A stretch of 14,589 bases of DNA from JALYRV01 sp036675475 (GCA_036675475.1 JAKFEY010000056.1:1-14589); one strand, 5' to 3'. Shown: positions 6,452 to 13,147, counted from the first letter of the stretch. Translations and numbers: made by a program. The notes: a model not told the origin generated them from the letters alone.

Positions 6452-7243
6452 ATGACCAGACGACTGCTCTCCCTGAATGTCGCCGCGGCGATGGTGGCCC
6501 TGCTGGCGTCGGCGGCGTGCGAGGTGGACTTCGTGCCGCGCGCCGAAGCGCGCGAGGAGTGGAAGAAGTCCTACACGCTTGCGGCCGGCGGCGAGCTGGC
6601 CATCGAAAACACGAACGGCCGCATCACGGTGCGCCCCGGTACGGGGCCTGAGGTGGAGGTCATCGCCACGCGCATCGCCAAGGCCGGCTCGGATGAGGCC
6701 GCCAAGAAGCTGCTGGCCGACATGAAGATGGAAGAAACGGTGTCGGACGCCTCGGTGAAAATTTCGAGCCGGCGCAGCGGCATGAACTTCGGCGGCATGC
6801 AGTATCGCGTCGACTACGAGGTGCGGGCGCCGATCGGCACCGCGCTCAACCTCAGTGCTACCAACGGCGAAATCGACGTGGCGGAATGGGAAGGCCGCGT
6901 CGCGATGAGCGCCACGAACGGCAAGCTGGCCGGCACGGCGCTCAAGGGCCAGGTGGACGCGAGCACCACGAACGGCGAAATCACCATCCGGCTGGCCTCG
7001 CTCGCCGAGGGTGGCGTGAAAGCGGAAACCACCAACGGCGAAGTGTCGGTGGAGGTGCCGAAAGACGCGAAGGGCCGCATCCTCGCCCGGGTCACCAACG
7101 GCGACATCTCGGTGAACGGCCTGAACGTCGAGGCCGCGCCGTCCAACACGCGGCGCCGCTATGAAGGGGTGCTCAACGGCGGCGGCGGCGCGACCATCAG
7201 CATCGAAACCACCAACGGCGCCGTCAGCGTCAGGGGATCGTAG
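6452..7243 (+). CDS. exported DUF4097-type beta-helix protein
   Basis: An N-terminal signal segment (about residues 4-22) ends at C23 (LLASAAC). This is possibly lipoprotein processing, although the lipobox is imperfect, otherwise ordinary Sec cleavage. The mature protein is a regular beta-repeat with seven turns built on TNG: NTNGRI (near residue 55), ATNGEI, ATNGKL, TTNGEI, TTNGEV, VTNGDI and TTNGAV. They are spaced about 16-25 residues apart after a longer insert (about 70-125). This is the hallmark of DUF4097 adhesin-like beta-helices, common in Acidobacteriota and Bacteroidota and often linked to envelope sensing. No anti-sigma factor or sigma factor is adjacent. It ends 10 bases before the fabD stop on the other strand. 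Confidence 0.85.
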   Translation: MTRRLLSLNVAAAMVALLASAACEVDFVPRAEAREEWKKSYTLAAGGELAIENTNGRITVRPGTGPEVEVIATRIAKAGSDEAAKKLLADMKMEETVSDASVKISSRRSGMNFGGMQYRVDYEVRAPIGTALNLSATNGEIDVAEWEGRVAMSATNGKLAGTALKGQVDASTTNGEITIRLASLAEGGVKAETTNGEVSVEVPKDAKGRILARVTNGDISVNGLNVEAAPSNTRRRYEGVLNGGGGATISIETTNGAVSVRGS

Positions 7244-7246
7244 ACC

Positions 7247-7270
7247 GCAGGCCTAAAGGCCTGCGCTACC
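7247..7270. repeat. second copy of the palindromic repeat, at the fabD 3' end
   Basis: Arms GCAGGCCT / AGGCCTGC with the GCTACC tail, identical to the copy at 529-552 except for one base in the spacer. It supplies the last codons and the TAG stop of fabD and lies 4 bases after the end of the DUF4097 gene, so it could act as a bidirectional hairpin between two convergent genes. Confidence 0.85.
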
Positions 7271-8122
7271 GCGGCGCTTCTGGATCTGCTTCAGCAGCTT
7301 CGTCAGCACCTGGCCCGGGCCGACTTCCTCGAACGCCGGCTCGGGCTGCTCCATCAGATACAGCATCGAATCGAGCCAGCGCACCGAGTTGCCGATCTGT
7401 TCGGCCAGCGTCGCCCGCACCATGTCGCCTTCATACGGACGCGCGCGCACGTTCGAAACCACCGGCATCGACGGCGCGCTGAACGTAAACCGCTGCAGGA
7501 AGCCTTCGAACTCGCGCTGCGCGTCACGCATGTAGCGTGAATGGAAGGGGGCGCTCACGTTGAGCGGCACCACCATGCGCGCGCCGGCCGCCTCGAGCGC
7601 CGGCTTGACGGCCGCCAGATCCTCTTTCGGCCCCGCAATCACGGTTTGATCGAAGCTGTTGAAGTTCGCGACGTCGACGCGCCGGCCTTCGTCGCTTTCG
7701 TGCAGCACGGTTTGAATGGTCTGCGGCTCCAGCCCGATAACCGCCGACATGCCGCCGCCCGACACGCGGCCCATCAGCGCGCCGCGCTCCTTCACCAGCG
7801 TGACGCCCGTTTCAAAGTCGAAGCAGCCGGCTGCCAGCAGCGCGTTGTATTCCCCCAGCGAGTGGCCGGCCACAAACGCCGGCGGCGCGCCCCCGTCTTC
7901 CAGCCTGGCGCGGTACATCAGGGCGTTGACGATGAAGAGCGCGGGCTGGGTGAACTGCGTGAGGCCGAGCTGCTCGCGCGGGTCGTCCACACACAACTCT
8001 TTAATGGAGTACCCGAGCACGCGGCTCGCGACCTCCGTCATGTCGGGGAAGCGATCGAACAGCTCGCCGCCCATGCCCTTTGCCTGCGATCCCTGTCCCG
8101 GGAAGATCACGATCGTCGTCAC
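7253..8122 (-). CDS. fabD: malonyl-CoA:ACP S-malonyltransferase
   Basis: FabD transfers malonyl from CoA to the phosphopantetheine arm of acyl carrier protein, supplying extender units for fatty acid synthesis in the cytoplasm. Conserved elements are FPGQGSQ (7-13), the nucleophile elbow GHSLGE with S88, R113 in KERGALMGR (binds the malonyl carboxylate), and PFHSRYM with catalytic H194. The 289-residue length is slightly under that of E. coli FabD (309). The start is GTG 8122. There is no Shine-Dalgarno sequence, but a TATCAT hexamer ends 6 nt before it. The final residues GSAGL and the stop come from a palindromic repeat. fabH, fabG, acpP and fabF are not adjacent. It is divergent from a phosphopantetheinyl transferase gene, whose product would activate the carrier protein FabD uses. 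Confidence 0.95.
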   Translation of the reverse strand: MTTIVIFPGQGSQAKGMGGELFDRFPDMTEVASRVLGYSIKELCVDDPREQLGLTQFTQPALFIVNALMYRARLEDGGAPPAFVAGHSLGEYNALLAAGCFDFETGVTLVKERGALMGRVSGGGMSAVIGLEPQTIQTVLHESDEGRRVDVANFNSFDQTVIAGPKEDLAAVKPALEAAGARMVVPLNVSAPFHSRYMRDAQREFEGFLQRFTFSAPSMPVVSNVRARPYEGDMVRATLAEQIGNSVRWLDSMLYLMEQPEPAFEEVGPGQVLTKLLKQIQKRRGSAGL

Positions 8123-8128
8123 GGGGAA

Positions 8129-8134
8129 ATGATA
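8129..8134 (-). promoter_or_regulatory. -10-like element of fabD
   Basis: TATCAT on the minus strand, ending 6 nt before GTG 8122, would place transcription initiation on the start codon. It lies in the 23-base gap to the divergent transferase gene. No -35 is evident. Confidence 0.4.
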
Positions 8135-8145
8135 CCGTGAAGCCG

Positions 8146-8856
8146 ATGGACGTCGACGTGTACATCGCGACGGTGCGGGCGTTCGGCGCGCGGCTCGAAG
8201 ACGCGGCGCTGCCGCTGGCCGACAGCGAGCGCGCGCGCGCCGCCCGCTTTCATCACCTGTCGGACCGCTGGGAGTTCATCCTCGGCCGCGTGATGGCGCG
8301 GCACCTGCTGTCGGCCCGCTGCGGCACGGCGCCGGGCGACTTCCGCTTCGTCGAGAACAGCCACGGCCGGCCGGAGATCGCGCACCCCTCGCTCGACCGG
8401 CCGCTGCGTTTCAACCTCTCGCACAGCGGCGGCCTCGTGGCCTGCGTGATTGGCGAGGCGGGACAGATCGGCGTCGACGTGGAGCGCCTCGAGCGGCCAC
8501 CGATCGATCGCCGCGTGATTCAGCGTTATTGCTCGGAGGCCGAACAGGCGGCCCTGGCCGACATGCCGGACCTGATGCGGCACGAGCGCTTTCTGCAGCT
8601 CTGGACGCTGAAGGAAGCCTATGTGAAGGCGCGCGGCACGGGCCTCACCCTTCCGCTGCGCGACGTCTCGTTCGACATCGGCACGGAAGGGCCAGGCGAC
8701 GTCAGCTTCAACGGCGTGGATGACGAGTCGCGATGGATGTTCGCGCACACGCGGCTCGAGCCGAAGCACCTGCTGGCGGTCGCGGCCGAACGGCAGCCGG
8801 ACGAGGACGTCGGCCTGCGCCTGCGGACGTTCGCGCCTGAAGACGCCGGATTGTAA
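8146..8856 (+). CDS. Sfp-type 4'-phosphopantetheinyl transferase
   Basis: The enzyme moves 4'-phosphopantetheine from CoA to a conserved serine of carrier proteins, converting apo to holo forms for fatty acid, polyketide or peptide synthesis. Motifs are FNLSHSGGLVACVIG (the P-loop-side strand), GVDVE with the Mg-binding residues D111 and E113, and WTLKEAYVKARGTGL with W153, K156, E157 and K161. The 236-residue, two-subdomain length is that of Sfp/EntD enzymes rather than AcpS (about 120). ATG 8146 is chosen; GTG 8137, with a weak GGGGA at 8123-8127, is the alternative. The frame is open to 8080 but that part overlaps fabD. The gene is followed after 33 nt by a PptH-like metallophosphoesterase, an arrangement known for mycobacterial pptT-pptH. 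Confidence 0.92.
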   Translation: MDVDVYIATVRAFGARLEDAALPLADSERARAARFHHLSDRWEFILGRVMARHLLSARCGTAPGDFRFVENSHGRPEIAHPSLDRPLRFNLSHSGGLVACVIGEAGQIGVDVERLERPPIDRRVIQRYCSEAEQAALADMPDLMRHERFLQLWTLKEAYVKARGTGLTLPLRDVSFDIGTEGPGDVSFNGVDDESRWMFAHTRLEPKHLLAVAAERQPDEDVGLRLRTFAPEDAGL

Positions 8857-8889
8857 ATGGTAAGTTGCGATGGCCGCTGACGGCCCTGC

Positions 8890-9768
8890 ATGAGACTCCT
8901 GGCCGTCAGCGACCTTCACTTGGGCCACGAAGCCAACCGGCTTGCGCTGGCCGGCGTGTCCGACCACCTCGACGACTGGCTCATCGTCGCCGGTGATGTG
9001 GGCGAAACGTTCGCGCACATGGAGCTGGCGTGGACGACGCTGGTGCCGCGGTTCGCAAAGGTGTTCTGGACCTGCGGCAATCACGAGCTGTGGAGCTCGA
9101 CGCGGGAAAAGGAGGACGAGCGCGCATCCCGCGGCGCGGCCCGCTATCAGGCGCTCGTCGACCTGTGCCGCAGCCACGGCGTGGTGACGCCGGAAGATCC
9201 CTTCGAGACGTGGCCCGGCGACGGGCGCACGATCATCGCGCCGGTGTTCACGCTCTACGACTATTCCTTCAGGCCCGACGATGTGGCGGAAGCGGACGCG
9301 GTGGCGTGGGCGCGCGAAAGCGGCGTGCTGTGTTCCGACGAGCGGCTGCTCTCGCCCGAGCCTTTCCCGTCTCGCGCCGCCTGGTGCCATGCACGCGTCC
9401 GGCTCACGCGCGAGCGTCTTGATGCGCTGCCTGCGGATCGCCCCACCGTCCTCGCGAGTCACTTTCCGCTCCGCTACGACCTTGCGCGGCCGCCCCGCAT
9501 TCCGCGCTTCTCGATCTGGTGCGGCACGCGGCTGACAGAAGACTGGGGAACGCGCTATCGCGCGTCGGTACTCGTGTCGGGGCATCTGCATCTTCGATCG
9601 ACGCTGACGCGCGACGCCATCCGCTGCGAAGAAGTGTCGCTTGGCTATCCGCGCGAATGGAATCGCGCGCGGACGTTCGATTCATTTCTTCGTGAAATTC
9701 TTCCGTCCGCCGATCCTGACCCGGACTATCTCGCGAATCGTTGGCGCGGTGATCCCTTCATTCGATAG
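8890..9768 (+). CDS. pptH: metallophosphoesterase, PptH-like (phosphopantetheinyl hydrolase)
   Basis: All calcineurin-fold metal ligand motifs are present: DLHLGH (D8, H10), GDVGE (D36), GNHELW (N64, H65), SHFPLR (H191) and GHLHLR (H232, H234). Long stretches outside these motifs resemble M. tuberculosis Rv2795c/PptH as I recall it: DDWLIVAGDV, RFAKVFWTCGNHELW, HGVVTPEDPF, LYDYSFRP, LLSPEP, SIWCGT, EEVSLGYPREW. PptH is reported to remove phosphopantetheine from carrier proteins, opposing PptT, and its gene lies beside pptT. Here it is likewise directly downstream of a phosphopantetheinyl transferase gene (33-nt gap, same strand). Family membership in metallophosphoesterases is certain. The PptH function is inferred from sequence resemblance and neighbourhood. 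Length is 292 residues. No ribosome binding site is seen, so coupling to the upstream gene is plausible. Confidence 0.85.
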   Translation: MRLLAVSDLHLGHEANRLALAGVSDHLDDWLIVAGDVGETFAHMELAWTTLVPRFAKVFWTCGNHELWSSTREKEDERASRGAARYQALVDLCRSHGVVTPEDPFETWPGDGRTIIAPVFTLYDYSFRPDDVAEADAVAWARESGVLCSDERLLSPEPFPSRAAWCHARVRLTRERLDALPADRPTVLASHFPLRYDLARPPRIPRFSIWCGTRLTEDWGTRYRASVLVSGHLHLRSTLTRDAIRCEEVSLGYPREWNRARTFDSFLREILPSADPDPDYLANRWRGDPFIR

Positions 9769-9771
9769 ACT
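9766..9771 (+). promoter_or_regulatory. -10-like element of the ATP-grasp gene
   Basis: TAGACT lies 6 nt before GTG 9778 and overlaps the stop codon of the preceding gene. A possible TTGGCG -35 lies at 9741-9746 (19-nt spacer). There is no Shine-Dalgarno sequence. Readthrough from the transferase operon is an alternative. Confidence 0.3.
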
Positions 9772-9777
9772 GTAGAC

Positions 9778-10803
9778 GTGCGCAAGCTTCGCGTCCTGGC
9801 ACTGATGCATGACTACATGGTGCCGCCCGACGACGTGTCGGGGTTCGATCTCGCCGCGGTCGAGTGGAAAACGGAGTACGACGTTCTCGAAACGTTGAAG
9901 GACGATCTGCGCCACGACGTGCTCGTGCTGCCGGTGAAGGACGAACTCGGCGGCATCCGGCGCGCCGTCAAGGAGTTCGAGCCGCACATCGCCTTCAACC
10001 TGCTGGAAGCCTTTCACGAAATCGGCACGTTCGATCAGAACCTCGTCGCGTATCTCGAGCTGCTCAAGCTGTCCTACACGGGCTGCAATCCGCGCGGCAT
10101 GCTGCTCGCGCGCGACAAGGCGCTCTCGAAGAAGCTGCTGCACTATCACCGCATTCCGGTGCCCGACTTCACGATGGTGCGCGTCGGCCAGAAGCCGCGG
10201 CTGCCGCGGCGCATGGGCTTTCCGCTGATCGTGAAGTCGCTGACGCAGGAGGCGTCGATCGGCATCTCGCAGGCGTCGGTGGTCGAAGACGAGACCAAGC
10301 TGCGCGAGCGCGTGCAGTTCATCCACGACAGCATCGGCACCGACGCCATCGTCGAGCAGTACATCGACGGCCGCGAGCTCTACTGCGGCATCGTCGGCAA
10401 CGATCGCCTGCAGGTGTTCCCGGTGTGGGAGATGAGCTTCTCGCGCATGGGCGACCGCACGCATCGCATCGCCACCGAAAAGGTGAAGTGGAGCCCGAGC
10501 TACCAGAAGAAGGTGGGCATCTCCACCGACCAGGCGAAGGACCTCGACCCCGGCGTGTCCGAGAAGATCCAGCACCTGTCGAAGCGCGTGTTCAAGGTGC
10601 TGCAGCTGAGCGGCTACGCGCGCATCGACATCCGGCTCGATGAACAGGGCCGCATGTACGTGCTCGAGGCCAACCCGAACCCGCAGCTCGCGTACGGCGA
10701 AGACTTCGCCGAATCAGCCGAGCGCATGGGCATCAAATATCCGCAGCTGATTCAGAAGATCCTCACCACCGGCCTGCGGTGGAAAGCCGACCGGCTGGGA
10801 TAG
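9778..10803 (+). CDS. D-alanine--D-alanine ligase-like ATP-grasp enzyme
   Basis: ATP-grasp ligases join a carboxylate, through an acyl-phosphate, to an amine. The order of elements matches D-Ala-D-Ala ligases: NLLEAF (N-terminal domain), YTGCNPRGMLLARDK, FPLIVKSLTQEASIGIS (ATP-binding lid), EQYIDGRELYCGI, and the metal site RIDIRLDEQGRMYVLEANPNP with D284, E297 and N299. After ExN the usual TLPG is replaced by PNPQL, so the substrate pocket differs from true Ddl. The substrate is therefore open, and the enzyme may be a dipeptide or other amide ligase. Length is 341 residues. The start is GTG 9778 without a Shine-Dalgarno sequence. It lies 9 nt after the PptH-like gene on the same strand. No murein genes such as murC or ftsQ are adjacent, unlike many ddl loci. 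Confidence 0.85.
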   Translation: MRKLRVLALMHDYMVPPDDVSGFDLAAVEWKTEYDVLETLKDDLRHDVLVLPVKDELGGIRRAVKEFEPHIAFNLLEAFHEIGTFDQNLVAYLELLKLSYTGCNPRGMLLARDKALSKKLLHYHRIPVPDFTMVRVGQKPRLPRRMGFPLIVKSLTQEASIGISQASVVEDETKLRERVQFIHDSIGTDAIVEQYIDGRELYCGIVGNDRLQVFPVWEMSFSRMGDRTHRIATEKVKWSPSYQKKVGISTDQAKDLDPGVSEKIQHLSKRVFKVLQLSGYARIDIRLDEQGRMYVLEANPNPQLAYGEDFAESAERMGIKYPQLIQKILTTGLRWKADRLG

Positions 10804-10830
10804 GCGCGGGGCGCGGCCAGCGCGAAAACC

Positions 10831-10839
10831 TGCGATAAT
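10831..10839 (+). promoter_or_regulatory. extended -10-like element of the VWFA-related gene
   Basis: TGCGATAAT combines the extended TGn with a GATAAT hexamer ending 7 nt before GTG 10847. The 43-base gap holds no Shine-Dalgarno sequence, so the mRNA may be leaderless. Confidence 0.45.
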
Positions 10840-10846
10840 CCCCGGC

Positions 10847-12043
10847 GTGACGTTCAAGGCAGCGCTCGCCCTGCTCGCGGTAGCGCTGCAAACCGCACAG
10901 GCGCAACAGCCTCGGCCGACCCTGCGCTCCGGGGTGGAGCTGGTGATGGTCGACGTGCAGGTGCTCCGGAGGGACGGACAGCCTCTCCACGGACTCGCGG
11001 CCGAAGCGTTCGAGGTCTGGATCGACGGCAAGCGGCGCCCGGTGGCCACTCTGTCGATGGTGCAGCACGGGACGTCAACGAGTGCCGCGGAGGCACCTGG
11101 CGCGCAGTCGGCAGCGGCCATGCCCGTGAGTACGGACCAGCCTCGAACGATCATCATTGGCGTCGATCAGGCCAGCCTTCAAGTGGTCAACGAGCCTGCC
11201 GCTGCCGAAGCCGTGCAGCGTCTGCTGACGATGGTCACGCCGGAGGACGAGGTGGGCCTGGTCGGCTACCCGACTCCCGGCGTGCGTGTCGCCCCGACCC
11301 GAGACCGTCAAGCCATCCGCGACGCGCTCACGAAAATCAACGGTCAGCTACAGGTGCCGCGGCCGCGCATCAACGTCTCACTCGCCGAAGCTGTCGACAT
11401 CACGGCGGGGGACGCCGCTACGCTCAGGGAAGTACGGGAGCGCGAATGCGCGCGTCTCGGCCACGACTGCCACAGCAATACCTTGCAGCAGGTTGCAAGA
11501 GACGTCGCCTTGGCGTTCGAAATCCAGGCCATGCGCAGCATCGCCGGTCTTCGATCCCTCGTCGAAGCGGTAAAGGAGTATCCAGGCCGGAAGACGCTGG
11601 TGCTGGTCAGCGCCGGCTTCTCATCGTCCGATCGCATCGGGGGCCGTCCCGATATCGCGTTCGAAGCCGACACGCTCGGGAAGCGGGCCGCGGAAGCGAA
11701 CGCGGCCATCTACTCACTGTTCCTCGACCAGCACTTCCTCACGGCGTATTCAGCCGCCAATGCCGGACGCGGCATCCAGACCGCGTTTCGAAACGGGGCC
11801 ATCCTCGAACGCGGCCTCGATCGCTTCACGGGATCCGCGGGCGGGGCGCTGATTCCCGTGGCGGCGAGTCCGGACCGCGCGATCCGCCGGCTTTTACGCG
11901 AAACGAGCGCGTACTACGTGCTCGGCGTCGAATCTCTGGCTGCGGAACGCGACGGTCAGGTGCATCGGATCCAGGTGAAGGTCAACCAACGCGGCGCGCA
12001 GGTGCGCTCGCGCACCTCGGTGTTCATTCCGAAGGCGCAGTAA
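10847..12043 (+). CDS. secreted VWFA-related domain protein (acidobacterial type)
   Basis: A Sec signal peptide ends at AQTAQA-QQ (about residue 20). The mature chain opens with a strand pair typical of the VWFA-related acidobacterial family (GVELVMVDVQVLRRDGQP, then EAFEVWIDGKRRPV). The Rossmann-like VWA fold follows: TIIIGVDQASLQVV (about 101-114), VTPEDEVGLVGY, a long helix region, GRKTLVLVSAGFSSSD (about 244-259), and a C-terminal ETSAYYVLGVE strand. The metal-ion-dependent adhesion site is degenerate: D107-Q-A-S-L instead of DxSxS. Family members are abundant in Acidobacteriota and their function is undetermined; protein-protein binding outside the membrane is likely. Length is 398 residues. 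The start is GTG. The 3' end overlaps the convergent nitrilase-family gene by 20 bases. Confidence 0.85.
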   Translation: MTFKAALALLAVALQTAQAQQPRPTLRSGVELVMVDVQVLRRDGQPLHGLAAEAFEVWIDGKRRPVATLSMVQHGTSTSAAEAPGAQSAAAMPVSTDQPRTIIIGVDQASLQVVNEPAAAEAVQRLLTMVTPEDEVGLVGYPTPGVRVAPTRDRQAIRDALTKINGQLQVPRPRINVSLAEAVDITAGDAATLREVRERECARLGHDCHSNTLQQVARDVALAFEIQAMRSIAGLRSLVEAVKEYPGRKTLVLVSAGFSSSDRIGGRPDIAFEADTLGKRAAEANAAIYSLFLDQHFLTAYSAANAGRGIQTAFRNGAILERGLDRFTGSAGGALIPVAASPDRAIRRLLRETSAYYVLGVESLAAERDGQVHRIQVKVNQRGAQVRSRTSVFIPKAQ

Positions 12044-12851
12044 CTGCGCGATACACGTCGGGACGACGCTCCGGCAGAAACTGCCGGCGGGCGATCGAGG
12101 CGTCGTTCTCGGCGAGATCGACGTCGGCTATCAGGATCTCATCGCGCAGCTTGCCCGCGCGGGCGCGAATCACGCCGTCCGGGCCGCACACGAAGGACTC
12201 GCCCGCGAAGGTCACTCGCTCTTCTCTTCCCACGCGATTGCACAGCGCGATGAAGTAGCCGTTCTGCAGCGCCGCGGTGCGCATCTCGCCTTCGAACAAG
12301 CCTTGCGGCCATTCGTCCACTGCGCCTGCCTGCGGCACGACCACGAGATCCGCGCCGCCGAGCGCGAGGGCCCGCATGTACTCGGGGAAATGCCGGTCGT
12401 AGCAGATGGCTACGCCGATGCGGCCGGCGCGCGTCGCATACACTGGCGCGCCCGTATCGCCCGGCGCATAGTAGCCGCGCTCGTGAAAGCAGGCGAAGTC
12501 GGTGATGTGGATCATCCGCGTACGGCCGAGGAGCGTGCCGTCGGCGTCGAACACCGGTGAACAGTCGTACGTCGCATCGCCGGCGCGCTCGAACAGGTTG
12601 AAGACGATCACGAGACCGAGACGGCGGGCCGCGGCGGCGATCGCGTCCGTGGCGGGACCGGGCACGCTCTCCGCAAGCGCGCGGACGTCACCATCCGCGA
12701 CGCGCTGCGGATAGAAGGGCTCGCACGCCAGCTCGGCGAACGCCGCCACCTGCGCGCCGGCCCGCGCCGCTTCTTCGAGGGCCGCAAGGCCGCGCGCGAG
12801 ATTGTCCGCCTTGTCAGCTGTTGCGTGCTGCTGGATGAGGGCGATCTTCAC
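12024..12851 (-). CDS. carbon-nitrogen hydrolase (nitrilase superfamily) with Met at the catalytic Lys position
   Basis: Members hydrolyse amide or nitrile C-N bonds with a Glu-Lys-Cys triad. Here Glu is E40 (VAAFAELACEP) and Cys is C150 (GVAICYDRHFPEYMRA). The lysine motif, usually YRKxHI, reads TRMIHITD with M113. Spacing and the following FHERGYYAPGD block resemble N-carbamoylputrescine amidase (AguB)-type enzymes, so an amidase role is likely if another group replaces the Lys. The 275-residue length is normal. The start is GTG 12851, preceded by GAGGA with 9-nt spacing. The frame continues upstream to 13097, but that part overlaps the preceding gene. Its start overlaps the stop of the small upstream gene (GTGA), implying coupling. 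No agmatine or putrescine genes are visible. Confidence 0.88.
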   Translation of the reverse strand: MKIALIQQHATADKADNLARGLAALEEAARAGAQVAAFAELACEPFYPQRVADGDVRALAESVPGPATDAIAAAARRLGLVIVFNLFERAGDATYDCSPVFDADGTLLGRTRMIHITDFACFHERGYYAPGDTGAPVYATRAGRIGVAICYDRHFPEYMRALALGGADLVVVPQAGAVDEWPQGLFEGEMRTAALQNGYFIALCNRVGREERVTFAGESFVCGPDGVIRARAGKLRDEILIADVDLAENDASIARRQFLPERRPDVYRAVTAPSE

Positions 12852-13147
12852 AGCGAGGATTCCTCGTCCTTCCACTTGTCCACGCGCACCGAGAGCATCC
12901 AGTATTTCTTCCGCAGCTCGAGCACGTGCGGGATATAGTCGGCTTTCGTGATGCGCCCCGCGCGGTGGTTGTCGCGCAGGCGGCGCAGCTCGAAGCGGTA
13001 GAGGCCGTTCAGCTGCTCGCGCAGCAGCTCGGCGGGCGTGTCGTCGCGCGGCGCAAGGCCGAGCCCCGCCAGCGCTTCGAGCATCTGCGGGTCCCACCGG
13101 GAGCCTGGAGCCTGGAGTCTGGAGCCTTCGTTATCCGAGTGCGACAT
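12848..13147 (-). CDS. small charged protein of unknown function
   Basis: I do not recognise this 99-residue protein. Residues from about 22 (MLEALAGLGLAPRDD) to the end are mostly helical and charged (LLREQLNGLYRFELRRLRDN, ITKADYIPHVLELRKKYW), with no signal peptide or membrane segment, so it is probably cytoplasmic. The first 21 residues include SRLQAPGSR, translated from a heptamer repeat (13100-13127), and look non-native. An internal ATG at 13084, preceded by GGTGGGA, may be the real start (78 residues). The 5' end overlaps the ZIP gene by 17 bases and the 3' end overlaps the hydrolase start by 4. It therefore appears to be the middle gene of a three-gene operon. Confidence 0.65.
   Translation of the reverse strand: MSHSDNEGSRLQAPGSRWDPQMLEALAGLGLAPRDDTPAELLREQLNGLYRFELRRLRDNHRAGRITKADYIPHVLELRKKYWMLSVRVDKWKDEESSL
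13100..13127. repeat. four tandem copies of a 7-nt unit
   Basis: GGAGCCT occurs four times in a row on the plus strand, the third copy with one change (GGAGTCT). It sits between the end of the ZIP gene and the conserved part of the next gene. Four heptamers (28 nt) shift frame when a copy is gained or lost, so copy number would alter any N-terminus read through it. Confidence 0.85.

Noticed and set aside
5278..6651. A 457-codon plus-strand frame across the cytochrome gene.
   Set aside because: It has low-complexity Arg/His content and no motif. The minus strand encodes two CxxCH heme sites here.
8080..8145. N-terminal extension of the transferase into fabD.
   Set aside because: Its residues are antisense to the conserved fabD N-terminus and do not fit the Sfp family.
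8119..9591. A 490-codon minus-strand frame opposite the transferase and PptH-like genes.
   Set aside because: It has the same antisense composition (His/Arg/Glu-rich, no domain), and the plus strand carries all catalytic motifs of two enzymes.
9682..10575. A 297-codon minus-strand frame opposite the ATP-grasp gene.
   Set aside because: The sequence has no domain, while the plus strand shows the ordered ATP-grasp motifs.
12852..13097. N-terminal extension of the C-N hydrolase.
   Set aside because: It overlaps the small upstream gene in another frame and is Arg/Ala-rich. GTG 12851 has a good ribosome binding site and gives the expected family N-terminus.
13100..13127. Tandem heptamers considered as a CRISPR or operator array.
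   Set aside because: The units are contiguous 7-mers without spacers, and no cas gene or regulator is near.
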